Of a stretch of DNA of 64,000 nucleotides, positions 18,317 to 27,651 are shown in pieces. Below the pieces are notes generated by a model, which did no database searches, had not been told where the DNA came from, and saw only the letters and a list, made by a program, of their open reading frames with translations. Each line of letters starts with the position of its first letter. Position 1 is the first letter of the stretch. Location: assembly GCF_018140925.1 (NCBI RefSeq), contig NZ_CP073315.1, forward strand, positions 310,001 through 374,000, written 5' to 3'. The translations under genes were made by a program, and so were the position numbers. Source of the stretch: Psychrobacillus sp. INOP01. GTDB lineage: Bacteria > Bacillota > Bacilli > Bacillales_A > Planococcaceae.

Positions 18317-18928
18317 ATGTCCATTTATAAAGAAATTCTTGGTGAACAATTTTATAGAATGCACCCAATGCTTCAAAAAAGATATGGGTTTGAAGATGAT
18401 AAAACCTTTAAGGCAACTGGAGTAATGCATAAAATCACCAGTGGTCCTAAATGGTTGTACCTATTTAAATTATTTGCTACACGCAGAAAGTTTTTGTTTC
18501 CAGAACATGGTAATGATATACCTTTTCATATTATCAATAAACAACAAATTGGAACTAATGGTGAGCAACAGGTTCATTGGGAAAGAAGATTTTATTTCCA
18601 AAATATTAACCGTGATTTTAATGCTCTTATGTCCTTGGATAAAGATAAGCAATTAGTAAAGGATTACCTAGGTGAGCCTAGTCTATTTTACTCTGAGCTA
18701 ACTTTTGAAGTTACAGATCAAGGGTATTTAAGGATCGAATCTCAAAAGCAACGAATTGTGTTAGGAAAATATGAATTTCCCATTCCAAAATTATTCAAAG
18801 GGAATGTTTTAGTCACCGAAAGTTACATGAAGGAAAATGAAGCTTTTTTTATACATGTGTTGATTACGAACCCGCTGCTTGGTACTTTATTTGAATATAA
18901 GGGGGAATTCCTATCTGATGACCTATAA
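18317..18928 (+). CDS. yndH: DUF4166-type protein (YndH-like)
   Basis: A 203-residue soluble protein that begins 11 bases after the YndG-like gene. The segment YKEILGEQFYRMHPMLQKRYGF and the later WERRFYF fit the DUF4166 pattern (a domain often found beside saccharopine-dehydrogenase-like or DoxX proteins). No catalytic motif stands out. Its last codons overlap the start of the YndJ-like gene by 11 bases, so the two are co-translated. Confidence 0.75.
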   Translation: MSIYKEILGEQFYRMHPMLQKRYGFEDDKTFKATGVMHKITSGPKWLYLFKLFATRRKFLFPEHGNDIPFHIINKQQIGTNGEQQVHWERRFYFQNINRDFNALMSLDKDKQLVKDYLGEPSLFYSELTFEVTDQGYLRIESQKQRIVLGKYEFPIPKLFKGNVLVTESYMKENEAFFIHVLITNPLLGTLFEYKGEFLSDDL

Positions 18929-20501
18929 ATGGCTTACTATAATACATATTGTTTTGTTTGCTATAACTGCATTTTTTACTGTGAACCCGTGGTACTTTTT
19001 AATGCTGTCAATAGCACATATTTTATTCGTCCCACTAACTTTACAGCTCATTCTTAAAGTAGAGCTTCGAATGTATTATTTTGTCCTTCCCGCTGTATTT
19101 TCTGTTATTGCATTGCAAATTACAGAAAAAACTAGTTTTGACATTGTACTAGCTTTTATTTATCTACTGTTCACATTAGCTGTTGCGATTTATGGATTTG
19201 CTCGTTTTGCTCAAAGAGGATTTGCTCATTTAGAGGAGTTTTCGATAGATGCCGGCCTCATGTATTTATTCATGGGAGGAATTTGGTTTTTTGCTTTCGA
19301 AACAGGTATTGATACTGGTTTCTCCCCTATGTTAACTTGGCTTACAGCAATCCATTTCCATTATTCTTCTTTTCTATTACCTATTTTTATAGGATTTGTC
19401 GGTAGACTATACAAACCTAAGAGTTACCCAGTTTTTGCTTCAATAATATTGGTTTCACCATTAGTAGTTGCAGCGGGTATTACGTTCTCTCCTTGGCTTG
19501 AATTAGTTTCTGTCCTATTATATATTATTGGTATTTATGGATTTATCGTTATTTCGTTTAAAGTTCCATTTAAAGGACTTCTACAAAAAAGCCTAGTGTT
19601 AATCTCGTTTAGTGCATTAGGAATTACAATTATTTTCTCTTTACTCTACGCAGTCGGAAATGCTTTTGGTGTATTTCAGGTGAGTATTGAGTTTATGTTG
19701 AAGTTTCATGGTTTTTTAAATTGTTTGTTATTTGGTTTATGTGGTGTAATCGGATGGTCTATTTTGACTCCTGTCTCTACTTATAGGAAGTGGAATTTTC
19801 CGATTAGCCTTATTCGAGGGAAATTTGTTATTGGCGAACAAATACTAGAGCCTAACAAAGGGAAAGAAACCTACAATGGACTTGTAGATAATATGGAGGT
19901 ATATGTTAATAAGAAAAATGTAAAGCCTGCAATTGTCGACTTCTATGAAAACACGAAACAGTACCAATTGTTTTCTGAGGTTCAATGGTATACATGGTTT
20001 AAACCATTAGCCGCTGTCTATAGAATGATTAGTCAAAGAATGCAACAGTTGAATTTGCCCTATTCTTCTAAAAAAGTGGAGATGACTGGTGACATTATCG
20101 CGGTTAAAGATGGTCGTTTAAAGACTAGGGCATGGCTTCGAAAAATAGAATCTGACGTTATTTTTGTAGCCTTGTATTCATTACATCAAAAAGATAAGAA
20201 AACCTATATGAATATTGCATTGCCGCTCCCTAGCTCATCCATGATTGGTATACTTGAACTACAAGAGAAAAACAATGGAGACCTACAATTAACTAGTCGT
20301 GCTAATAGCAATTCTGATGCAGGAATTTATCTGTCGTTTCGCAAATTTGTATTTAAGCTTCCACTTCAGGAGCATTTTTTAATAGAAGAATTACCAGGCG
20401 GAGAACTTTATGCTAAACATCGGATGAAAATCTTCTCCATTCCTTTTTTGAGCATTGACTATACGATTGTAAAAAAGATAGGTAAAACTATAGGATCTTA
20501 A
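18918..20501 (+). CDS. yndJ: YndJ-like polytopic membrane protein
   Basis: About 527 residues: roughly ten membrane helices in the first 290 residues (including HFHYSSFLLPIFIGFVGR, the conserved histidine-rich loop of YndJ) followed by a 230-residue soluble C-terminal domain. The start is taken at MTYKWLTIIH, inside the end of the preceding gene, with GGGGG 12 bases upstream. B. subtilis YndJ has similar length and neighbours. No function is known for the family. It is the last gene of the three-gene operon; a dispersed repeat lies directly downstream. Confidence 0.8.
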   Translation: MTYKWLTIIHIVLFAITAFFTVNPWYFLMLSIAHILFVPLTLQLILKVELRMYYFVLPAVFSVIALQITEKTSFDIVLAFIYLLFTLAVAIYGFARFAQRGFAHLEEFSIDAGLMYLFMGGIWFFAFETGIDTGFSPMLTWLTAIHFHYSSFLLPIFIGFVGRLYKPKSYPVFASIILVSPLVVAAGITFSPWLELVSVLLYIIGIYGFIVISFKVPFKGLLQKSLVLISFSALGITIIFSLLYAVGNAFGVFQVSIEFMLKFHGFLNCLLFGLCGVIGWSILTPVSTYRKWNFPISLIRGKFVIGEQILEPNKGKETYNGLVDNMEVYVNKKNVKPAIVDFYENTKQYQLFSEVQWYTWFKPLAAVYRMISQRMQQLNLPYSSKKVEMTGDIIAVKDGRLKTRAWLRKIESDVIFVALYSLHQKDKKTYMNIALPLPSSSMIGILELQEKNNGDLQLTSRANSNSDAGIYLSFRKFVFKLPLQEHFLIEELPGGELYAKHRMKIFSIPFLSIDYTIVKKIGKTIGS

Positions 20502-20518
20502 TGAGAATCACCCATGTC

Positions 20519-20715
20519 CACTGATTTTCATTTCAGGCGGACGCTTTCCGCGGGGTGAGCGATGAGCCATCACCTAAAAAGTGTAAAAATCGAGGCCCAA
20601 AAGAGAGATTACAAAGGAACGAAGGCTAAGAACACCACCACGTGTGGAAACACCTCTGTGGCCAACATCCTGTTGGCCACAGAAGACTGAAACCATGCTG
20701 AGCGAAAATCAACGG
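20519..20715 (+). repeat. Dispersed intergenic repeat, copy 1
   Basis: About 200 bases related, in inverted orientation, to 57337-57536. Shared blocks in order are AGGCGGACGCTTTCCGCGGG, AAAGGAACGAAGGCTAAGA, CCAACATCCTGTT, GACTGAAACCAT and AAATCAACGG. Inside it, 20656-20682 forms a perfect 12-base-pair stem with a 3-base loop, which could also terminate the convergent yndJ and metS transcripts. It has no reading frame and is GC-richer than its surroundings. Confidence 0.85.
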
Positions 20716-20774
20716 TTTTTCTAAGTTTACTTTACTTAAAAGGAACGGGTATCTTTTTGCTCAGTTTTTCTTAT

Positions 20775-22412
20775 CTAAGCTTTTGCATTTTCTTTTAACT
20801 TCTCTAGTTCCTCTTGTATCACTCTAATATCGATTCTTTCAAATAGAGGTCTAGTCATTTGTAACTTGATTGGTGTTGGATTAATTGGCTGCCAAGAGAA
20901 CTCAGCAATATGAAGATAGTCTTTAACTTCCTCACTTGAAAAGGGTAGAAATGGTGATAATATTTGCGCTGCATTCCCAATAATATAAACACAGGTAGCA
21001 ATCGTTTTTTTACACGCTAGCCCCTCTTCTTTTAGTTGAATCCACGGTTTTTGAGCGTCAAAGTATTTATTTCCATTACGGATATAAAGAAATATTGTTT
21101 CTAATGCTAATTTGAAATTTCCTTTTTCTAGTAGCTTTCCGACTTCTTTATACAATATTTCCGTTTGGTTAATAATTGGTTCATCTATATTGCTCACAGG
21201 TATATTTCCTTCATAGAATTTTTCTATGAATTTAAATGTTCGATTCACAAGATTTCCGTATGCACCAAGCAGTTCCGAGTTATGACTATATATGAATTCT
21301 CGCCAGGAGAAATCAGTATCACGATTTTCTGGAGCATTTATCGTTAAAAAGTAACGAATGGAATCTGGATGATATCTTTCTAAAATATCCGGTATCCAAA
21401 CTGCCCAATTTTGACTAGTAGAAAGCTTTCTTTTCTCGAGTGTTAAGTACTCGTTTGAGATAATATGTGTGGGTAATGCTTGGCTATTTATCCCTAATAA
21501 TATTGCCGGCCAAATCAGCGTATGAAATGGAATATTATCTTTTCCGTGTATATAGTATGCGATTGTTTTATTGGACCAATAAGATTTATCTTCTTTCATA
21601 GATTTCTTTGCCCACTCTTTACTTGCAGAATAATATCCTGCTACTGCTTCTATCCAAACATAAACTTTCTTTTCCTCATATCCTTTTACAGGAATACTTA
21701 CGCCATTCAGAAGATCTCTAGAGGCAGCTCGATCTAACAGCCCTTCCTTTAAATAACGCTCAGAAAATTGAATCGCATTGTCTCGCCATAATTTATCCAA
21801 CTTCGCCTTTTGCACAAAATCTTCTAACTGCTCTTGAAAAGCACTTAGCTTAAAATAGAAATGCTCCGTTTTACGAATTGTCGGTTCGTTTCCACAAAGC
21901 TTACACGTTCGGTCGATTAAATCTAAAGGATCTAGTATTTTGGAACAATTATCACATTGATCTCCTCGAGCACCGCTACCACAATTTGGGCATTTTCCTT
22001 CTACATATCTATCGGGTAAAAATTGCTTGTCTTCCTCACAATATGTCTGTTCTATTTCTTTTTTATAAATAAACCCATTATCTAATAGCTTTAAAAATAG
22101 TCCCTTTACAACTTGGTGATGATTCTCACTGTCTGTTCGCGTATAGAGGTCATAAGAAAACCCCAAACGCCGAAAAGAATCTTCAAATTCAAAGTGATAT
22201 CTATCCGCTACCTCCTTTACCTTAATACCTTCCTTATTCGCTCGTATAGAAATAGGAGTGCCATTACAGTCACTTCCCGAAACATATAGTACGTCCTCTC
22301 CCTTTAGTCTAAAATACCTTGCAAGTATATCCCCTGGTAATAATGCCGCTATATGACCTAAATGCAATGAACCGTTTGCATACGGCCATGCTCCTCCAAT
22401 AAAAATACTCAT
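20775..22412 (-). CDS. metS: Methionyl-tRNA synthetase, double zinc-knuckle type
   Basis: A 545-residue class I synthetase that charges tRNA-Met. The HIGH-like signature is [12 protein letters not shown] near residue 17 and the KMSKS loop has the form KLSTS. Two zinc knuckles lie in the connective insert (CPNC...CDNC and the C...CKLCG pair). The protein lacks the C-terminal tRNA-binding (TRBD) extension of the usual Bacillus MetRS. The compact four-knuckle type often exists as a second copy in Bacillales and can be insensitive to MetRS inhibitors; whether another copy exists here is unknown. It is controlled by the T-box just upstream, and AGGAGG precedes the ATG. Confidence 0.95.
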   Translation of the reverse strand: MSIFIGGAWPYANGSLHLGHIAALLPGDILARYFRLKGEDVLYVSGSDCNGTPISIRANKEGIKVKEVADRYHFEFEDSFRRLGFSYDLYTRTDSENHHQVVKGLFLKLLDNGFIYKKEIEQTYCEEDKQFLPDRYVEGKCPNCGSGARGDQCDNCSKILDPLDLIDRTCKLCGNEPTIRKTEHFYFKLSAFQEQLEDFVQKAKLDKLWRDNAIQFSERYLKEGLLDRAASRDLLNGVSIPVKGYEEKKVYVWIEAVAGYYSASKEWAKKSMKEDKSYWSNKTIAYYIHGKDNIPFHTLIWPAILLGINSQALPTHIISNEYLTLEKRKLSTSQNWAVWIPDILERYHPDSIRYFLTINAPENRDTDFSWREFIYSHNSELLGAYGNLVNRTFKFIEKFYEGNIPVSNIDEPIINQTEILYKEVGKLLEKGNFKLALETIFLYIRNGNKYFDAQKPWIQLKEEGLACKKTIATCVYIIGNAAQILSPFLPFSSEEVKDYLHIAEFSWQPINPTPIKLQMTRPLFERIDIRVIQEELEKLKENAKA

Positions 22413-22442
22413 CCACTATTCCTCCTAATTTTATAAATAAAA

Positions 22443-22700
22443 AAACCTCGCCCTTACCGGAAAATCCCGATAAGGACGAGGTTATTATTCTCGTGATACC
22501 ACCTTAATTTTCAAACGACTCACATCGTCTGACTCTAAAAGTACATGGCAAAAAGCCTTTATACTTTGACATGGATAACAAGTGTCAAATCTTGTCGTAT
22601 CCTACTAGTTACAAACGTTCAGTACGAAGCTCAGAGATCATGTTCAAATGACTAGTTTACTTCATTTCCACCAACAGAAGCTCTCTTTATAACATTATCA
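22443..22700 (-). promoter_or_regulatory. T-box riboswitch with Met (AUG) specifier
   Basis: On the minus strand the leader contains AGAGAGCTTCTG (stem I start), the specifier region GAACATGATC with ATG at 22639-22641, the T-box AAGGTGGTATCACGAG, and a terminator CCTCGTCCTTATCGGG / CCGGTAAGGGCGAGG followed by a T-run (22440-22485). Uncharged tRNA-Met should pair its anticodon with AUG and its CCA end with the T-box, opening the antiterminator and switching on metS. Confidence 0.93.
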
Positions 22701-22828
22701 TTTTACTTTTCCTCTTCATCGCTATTAATTTATATTTGTTAATATGATTATACATACTATTCTAAACAATACAAGAATTAATGTGATTTTTATGTTAAAA
22801 TAGTAAAAAGCGAAGGTGGTGCATATAT

Positions 22829-22954
22829 ATGAAGAGCTTTATCGATGATCTTGCAGGTGCTATTCATGATATTTTGTATTATGTATCGTATTTTATTGCT
22901 GGACTGCTCATTGTTGGTGTTCCACTTTATTTGATAGCGATTTTATTTGGTTAG
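22829..22954 (+). CDS. 41-residue membrane peptide
   Basis: A short frame, MKSFIDDLAGAIHDILYYV followed by the helix SYFIAGLLIVGVPLYLIAIL, ending FG-stop. AAGGTGGTG lies eight or nine bases before the ATG, which makes translation credible, and one clean hydrophobic helix fills the C-terminal half. It is divergent from the metS T-box transcript. No family is recognised; small single-pass peptides of this kind often bind a larger membrane partner. Confidence 0.6.
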   Translation: MKSFIDDLAGAIHDILYYVSYFIAGLLIVGVPLYLIAILFG

Positions 22955-22981
22955 ATTTCTCAAAACTTTTTTTAGCTCATT

Positions 22982-23743
22982 TTATCCTTTTCTACATACA
23001 TAAATCATTTCATCACTATCCTTACTTAGCTGTGATCCTTTCCAATTCTCATAGACATGCATAATGTCTAATCCGTTTTCGGACAGTAGCCGCTCCATTT
23101 CCTTAGGATATGTGTATCTTAAGCTAATATTCGTTTTTCTTTCCTCTACTACATTACCGTCATCCAAGTATTTTCTGATTGTAGTATAATGCTGTACTTG
23201 TTCTATAGGATCATAATTACTAATTGTATAAACATCCACTTTTTTATTTTCCATCGTATCCGTATATGTTTTCCAATATTCTTCTGTACTTGGCTGCAGT
23301 AACTCATCCGCATTTGGAAATCTTGTCCCAAATATAAAAATTCCATCTTTCTCTAATTGATTATGTATGGACCTTAAAACAAGATTTTGTTGGTCATTTG
23401 TATGAAAATGTTGAAAAGAGTTCCCAACCATAAATATAAACGGACTTTTTTGTTCTAATTGAAGCGCTGTGCAATCTTGTTCTAACCATTCAATTTGTAC
23501 ATTTAAATCATTTGCTTTTTTCCTCGCACGTTCAAGCATACCAGCATGTATGTCTACTCCGATTAAATGGAATCCCTTTTGTGCTAAAGGAATCGTCATT
23601 CTTCCAGTTCCACATGCCAAATCTATGATTGGTCCTCCTTGCTTGACAGCCCATTCTGAAAGTAAATTCAGTTCTCCAGTATAAGAATCATTTTCTATAT
23701 CATATGAAATCGGATCACTGTATTCTTCTAAATTATTATTCAT
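22982..23743 (-). CDS. Class I SAM-dependent methyltransferase
   Basis: About 253 residues. The SAM-binding motif I is IIDLACGTGRMTIPLA, the acidic residue after strand 2 is in LIGVDIHAGML, and EQDCTALQL marks motif III; PFIFMVGNSFQHF is the post-motif strand. The substrate is unknown, though small-molecule methyltransferases of this group (methyltransferase 25 type) are common. Its start (ATG nine bases after AAGGAG) overlaps the last codons of the zincin gene, so it is the third member of a tightly coupled operon with the amidohydrolase and zincin genes. Confidence 0.9.
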   Translation of the reverse strand: MNNNLEEYSDPISYDIENDSYTGELNLLSEWAVKQGGPIIDLACGTGRMTIPLAQKGFHLIGVDIHAGMLERARKKANDLNVQIEWLEQDCTALQLEQKSPFIFMVGNSFQHFHTNDQQNLVLRSIHNQLEKDGIFIFGTRFPNADELLQPSTEEYWKTYTDTMENKKVDVYTISNYDPIEQVQHYTTIRKYLDDGNVVEERKTNISLRYTYPKEMERLLSENGLDIMHVYENWKGSQLSKDSDEMIYVCRKG

Positions 23744-24596
23744 CTTCATCTGCTCCTTTTATGAAAAGCCATTTAGCAATTTCCATTTCAAAATTTTGGT
23801 CCTTCCATGCAATAATTGTAGCCAATTCTCCGTGCTTCTCCTTATTTTCTTGAACAAAAAGATCACCTAAAAAGTAGGCTAATCTACAATATCCAAATCT
23901 ATTTCCACCATTAATGGAAAACCACTCTCGATATAACTCATCTGTAGTTAAAGCTTTAAAATCCTCCATAAATGCTTGTTTGAGCATTATTATATTTGCT
24001 TGAGCAAAATCCAGCCATTCAGCACCTTCATCATTATAAGAAAAATAGACAGATGGATGAAGATTAACAGCTATTTGACGAGATAAGTACGTTGCAATTC
24101 CTTCTCTGTAAAGCGATATGAGAGGATTTGTCCATTGTGCCTTTGACCAATCCATCTCTGCATCATCCGATAGAATATTTTGAGACAGATGTCCAAATTC
24201 ATGAGCAACTATTACTCGTAGATGATCAGAGTTCGGTGATAGCTTTTCTAATGCAAAAGTAATATTTGGAATGATTTGCCGATAGGTATATGCATTGGAT
24301 CCAAACCCGCCAACTATCAAATTTATATCGACTGGAAAGGCTATATTATATTTGTTCTTATATGCTACTGCAATTTCTGGAATAATTGTTTGGATATTTT
24401 CGTGAACGTTTTTAATTGTATCGAAGTACTGAGGATATTTTTCAATTGATTGTAGATGTCTTTCTTCAGTATTCTTACAATGTCTATTGAAATACTCCTC
24501 AAAAATTTCAGGGAACTCTGCAAAATATTTACGTAAAGAATGGATAGTAGCTTCATAATTTGTTAAGAAATAAGGGATTGTATCTATTATTTTCAT
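23736..24596 (-). CDS. HExxH zinc metallopeptidase-like protein
   Basis: About 286 residues, soluble, no signal peptide. VIVAHEFGHLSQN carries the HExxH zincin motif (histidines as ligands, glutamate as base), and YREGIATYLSRQI downstream supplies a probable third ligand (glutamate) as in gluzincins. The start is the ATG nine bases after GAGGTGG; upstream in-frame ATGs are too close to that site. It overlaps both neighbours. The substrate is unknown. It may be a cytoplasmic aminopeptidase or a self-protection enzyme of the cassette. Confidence 0.82.
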   Translation of the reverse strand: MKIIDTIPYFLTNYEATIHSLRKYFAEFPEIFEEYFNRHCKNTEERHLQSIEKYPQYFDTIKNVHENIQTIIPEIAVAYKNKYNIAFPVDINLIVGGFGSNAYTYRQIIPNITFALEKLSPNSDHLRVIVAHEFGHLSQNILSDDAEMDWSKAQWTNPLISLYREGIATYLSRQIAVNLHPSVYFSYNDEGAEWLDFAQANIIMLKQAFMEDFKALTTDELYREWFSINGGNRFGYCRLAYFLGDLFVQENKEKHGELATIIAWKDQNFEMEIAKWLFIKGADEDE

Positions 24597-24610
24597 GCTC
24601 ATCTTCCACC

Positions 24611-25960
24611 TCATTTATTGACTATAGTTACCTCATATTTATCCATAAAAGCTTCTAAGTTCTTCATAATAGTTTCTTCATCGGGAATTTGTTCAAAAAG
24701 TTCTTTTTGAGTGTATATTGTTCCTCCTTTAATCACCAAATTAATCTCTTGCGTATGCTGTATATTTTCTAACGGATTTTCATTTAATATTACAATATCC
24801 GCTATTGCACCTTCCTTAATAACCCCTAAGTCTGGACGTTTTAAAGCTTTTGCTGCATTTAAAGTAGCAGCACGAATGGCATCTATTTCGGTTATTCCAG
24901 CTTGTACAAACAACTCTAACTCGCGATGTAGTGCCATTCCAGGTATAGTGAATATTCCTGCGGGTGTGTCTGTTCCTGCAACAACCTGTCCTCCTAAGTC
25001 AAAGTAGGATTTAGTAATTGCCTTATTCATCGTTGCTTGTCTGCCTAGGCTTTCTAGAGATGCTGGCTGACTTAAAAAGTATTTCCATTGATTGACTAAT
25101 CCAGCGTTATCTTCAAGCTTTTTTGTTACATCATTTACTGGATACCAATAGTTCTCTAGATGCATTGCCTGATCCAATAACACCATGGTTGGACATATTA
25201 CCACATTATGTTCGATAAGCACTTTACAAACCTGTTCTATTTTCTCTCGATCGGGTTGTTCCCAATTTATAGATTCCCACACTTTATCATCAGCTTGCAT
25301 CGTCCACTCTGGATATATATCCTGTGCTATACCAGATGCATGTTCGTTCCACTTTACGCCCATCATTGCTGCGTCTATTGCTGTGACATCTTTAGAATGG
25401 ACTAAATCACAGCTCACTTCTTTATTGTATTTATCGGCTTCTTCAACAACCGCCTTCATAGTTGCATTTGGCAACCACCCGTATACTTTGATGAAATCTG
25501 CGCCTGCTTCAATTTGTCTTCTTACTTCCTCTTGAGCGGCTTGCGGACTGTCTGCATTCATATTCCAAGGACTTGTTTCTCCCCATAAACCAGGTGGTCC
25601 GTCAATAATACGGTCAGCTGAAATAACTCTTGGCGTAGGTGCTTCTATTGAGGCATGGATTATATCCTTTAATTCATCGACATTGCCTCCTGTATTTCTA
25701 ACAGTTGTCACACCAGAAGCGGTGAACAATGGAGCAAAGCCTTCTTTTATATGTACATGCATATCAATAAGTCCAGGAATTACCCATTTTTCTTTAAGAT
25801 CCAACACTGTGACATTGGAGTTTGACTTAGTTTCTTGATTTGTTTCACTTTCCACTTTTGTAATACAGCCATTTACTATCGTGATATTTGTCAGAACTAT
25901 ATGACCATTTTCAACATCAATCACATTAGCATTTTTTAAAAATAAAATATTGTTTTCCAC
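24611..25960 (-). CDS. Amidohydrolase-superfamily enzyme
   Basis: A 449-residue metal-dependent hydrolase with the fold of imidazolonepropionase/prolidase-type amidohydrolases. VIPGLIDMHVHI provides the HxH pair, KVYGW contains the probable carboxylated lysine or its equivalent, KWNEHASG the next histidine, and VVAGTDTPAG the catalytic aspartate. The C-terminal strand GAIADIVILNENPLENI is typical. It likely hydrolyses a cyclic amide, lactam or peptide. It starts with GTG after GGGGAG and is first in the operon amidohydrolase-zincin-methyltransferase. Confidence 0.9.
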   Translation of the reverse strand: MENNILFLKNANVIDVENGHIVLTNITIVNGCITKVESETNQETKSNSNVTVLDLKEKWVIPGLIDMHVHIKEGFAPLFTASGVTTVRNTGGNVDELKDIIHASIEAPTPRVISADRIIDGPPGLWGETSPWNMNADSPQAAQEEVRRQIEAGADFIKVYGWLPNATMKAVVEEADKYNKEVSCDLVHSKDVTAIDAAMMGVKWNEHASGIAQDIYPEWTMQADDKVWESINWEQPDREKIEQVCKVLIEHNVVICPTMVLLDQAMHLENYWYPVNDVTKKLEDNAGLVNQWKYFLSQPASLESLGRQATMNKAITKSYFDLGGQVVAGTDTPAGIFTIPGMALHRELELFVQAGITEIDAIRAATLNAAKALKRPDLGVIKEGAIADIVILNENPLENIQHTQEINLVIKGGTIYTQKELFEQIPDEETIMKNLEAFMDKYEVTIVNK

Positions 25961-26134
25961 TTCTCTTTTTCTCCCCTTTTTTAACCTTCAGTACTTTACT
26001 TATAAAATAAGAGAAAGGTTTCATTATTCAGACATTTTTACGGATAAATATTTCTATTTCCTACCTCTAACGAATTTGAGGTTCTTGCCAACTATGTACG
26101 TAATCTTCACCCATGTTGAGTAATTCAGCACAGC

Positions 26135-26365
26135 TTACTCCTCTTCTAAATGTTTGTTAAAGGCCATTACAAAATAACATATTCCAGTTATAACTAATAC
26201 AATACTTATGAATATAGGGAAATATCCTATTGCAGATAAAGCATCTGCAAACCTCCCATATCCCCCTTCTCTAGTAGTATATATAGCTGCTGCAATCCAT
26301 GTCATCCCAAATAACATGATTCCTGAAAGTATTGTTGTTGCTCCTATAAATATATATTTCAACAT
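26135..26365 (-). CDS. Small two-helix membrane protein
   Basis: Seventy-six residues with two hydrophobic helices (residues about 3-28 and 48-68) and a short charged tail HLEEE. GAAAGGGG lies seven bases before the ATG. The loop TTREGGYGRFADALSAIGYFP is glycine- and aromatic-rich. No family recognised. It stands alone between the amidohydrolase operon and citA. Confidence 0.65.
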   Translation of the reverse strand: MLKYIFIGATTILSGIMLFGMTWIAAAIYTTREGGYGRFADALSAIGYFPIFISIVLVITGICYFVMAFNKHLEEE

Positions 26366-26433
26366 TCAGACCCCTTTCATTTACATCACTATATGTATAT
26401 TCGCCATGATATAGAGATTTCCTTTACCACAAA

Positions 26434-26473
26434 AAAAAGATGCTGTTTTCTGTTACTAAAACGGCATCTTTTA
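26434..26473 (-). terminator. Intrinsic terminator after citA
   Basis: TAAAAGATGCCGTTTT pairs with AAAACAGCATCTTTTT; the T-run lies on the minus strand. Confidence 0.9.
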
Positions 26474-26477
26474 AGAA

Positions 26478-27548
26478 TTATTTTATTTCCCCTACGTATA
26501 TAGATTGTGGGCGGAATATTGTATTGTCTTCAAACTGTTCAATTGCATGAGCTGTCCATCCAACCATTCTTGCAATACTAAATGTCGGGGTAAATAATTC
26601 TGAAGGCATATTAATGGATCGCATTATTGCTGCTGCATAATATTCAACATTCGTATATAACTTCCTACCCGGTTTATACTCCGCCAGTAACTCGATAATT
26701 TCTTTTTCTGCGATTGTTGCAATATCTAGCCATGCATCTTTTCCTTGAAGCTCCAAACACTTCTCTCGCAATATAATAGAACGAGGATCCTCTGTTTTAT
26801 ATATTCGATGTCCGAAGCCCATTATCTTGTCGCCATTTTCTATTTTATTTTTTACAATAGTACGAATTTGTGAAGGATCTTTAAATTCATTTAACATAGA
26901 AATGACTCCTGATGGAGCTCCTCCATGTAGCGGACCTTTCATTGTCCCAAGTGCTGAAGTAATGGCGGCCGTCAAATCTGATTCCGTTGAAATTGTTACA
27001 CGAGCAGCAAAGGTCGATGCATTCAAACCATGCTCCATAGTAAGTTTCAAGTATGTTTCCAGTGCTTCCACCTGTACATCAGTAGGCGTTTCTCCAGTCA
27101 GCATCCATAAATAATTAGCTGTATGGGAAAGATCTTTATTTGCAGCAATTACAGGTAGTCCTAGTTGGTTTCGATAATGTCTAGCTACTATCATTGGAAG
27201 GGCAGTTGTTAATAGAACTGCCTGCTCTTCTATTGATTTTTCTTTGAATTCTGTATATGCGTATGCAGAAATTGCCGTTCTCATCGCATCCATTATAGAG
27301 ATTTCAGTTGGAAGTGCATCTATGATCGCGATTATATGCGCAGGCAATTCTCTATGCTGATTCAACCCAAAGCCTTTTGCAGAGCCTCTTTCGCCAGCCC
27401 ATATATAGACCGCCAATTGTTCAAATGTACTAGCAGCAACTAACTCATCCACTTTTACCCCTCTATATCTTAGTTCCCCAATGTCACCATCCACTGACGC
27501 AATTTTTGTATGAACTGCAACAACATCTTTTAATCCCTTTTGAAACAT
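26478..27548 (-). CDS. citA: Citrate synthase, CitA type
   Basis: A 356-residue type I/methylcitrate-like citrate synthase that condenses oxaloacetate and acetyl-CoA. Catalytic features are GGAPSGVISML and MGFGHRIYKTEDPRS (His and Arg of the active site); the second catalytic His is in MEHGLNAST and the Asp in FEDN near the C-terminus. It is much shorter than proteobacterial type II enzymes. Divergent pairing with a LysR gene matches citA-citR of B. subtilis, where CitA is the minor synthase. AAAGGAGG precedes the ATG. Confidence 0.92.
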   Translation of the reverse strand: MFQKGLKDVVAVHTKIASVDGDIGELRYRGVKVDELVAASTFEQLAVYIWAGERGSAKGFGLNQHRELPAHIIAIIDALPTEISIMDAMRTAISAYAYTEFKEKSIEEQAVLLTTALPMIVARHYRNQLGLPVIAANKDLSHTANYLWMLTGETPTDVQVEALETYLKLTMEHGLNASTFAARVTISTESDLTAAITSALGTMKGPLHGGAPSGVISMLNEFKDPSQIRTIVKNKIENGDKIMGFGHRIYKTEDPRSIILREKCLELQGKDAWLDIATIAEKEIIELLAEYKPGRKLYTNVEYYAAAIMRSINMPSELFTPTFSIARMVGWTAHAIEQFEDNTIFRPQSIYVGEIK

Positions 27549-27584
27549 ATAAAACTCCTCCTTTTCTTTAGTATATAAGAGGAA

Positions 27585-27639
27585 CTTGATAAAAAAAATT
27601 AAATATATATAATCATATTAATTACTATTTTTAATCAAG
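27585..27639. promoter_or_regulatory. citA-citR intergenic control region
   Basis: The 103-base AT-rich spacer has distant CTTGAT and ATCAAG half-sites (27585-27590 and 27634-27639) and several TATATA/ATTAAT stretches. CitR represses citA in B. subtilis from such a shared region; the exact site here is not certain. Confidence 0.35.
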
Positions 27640-27651
27640 GAAGGTGATTAC

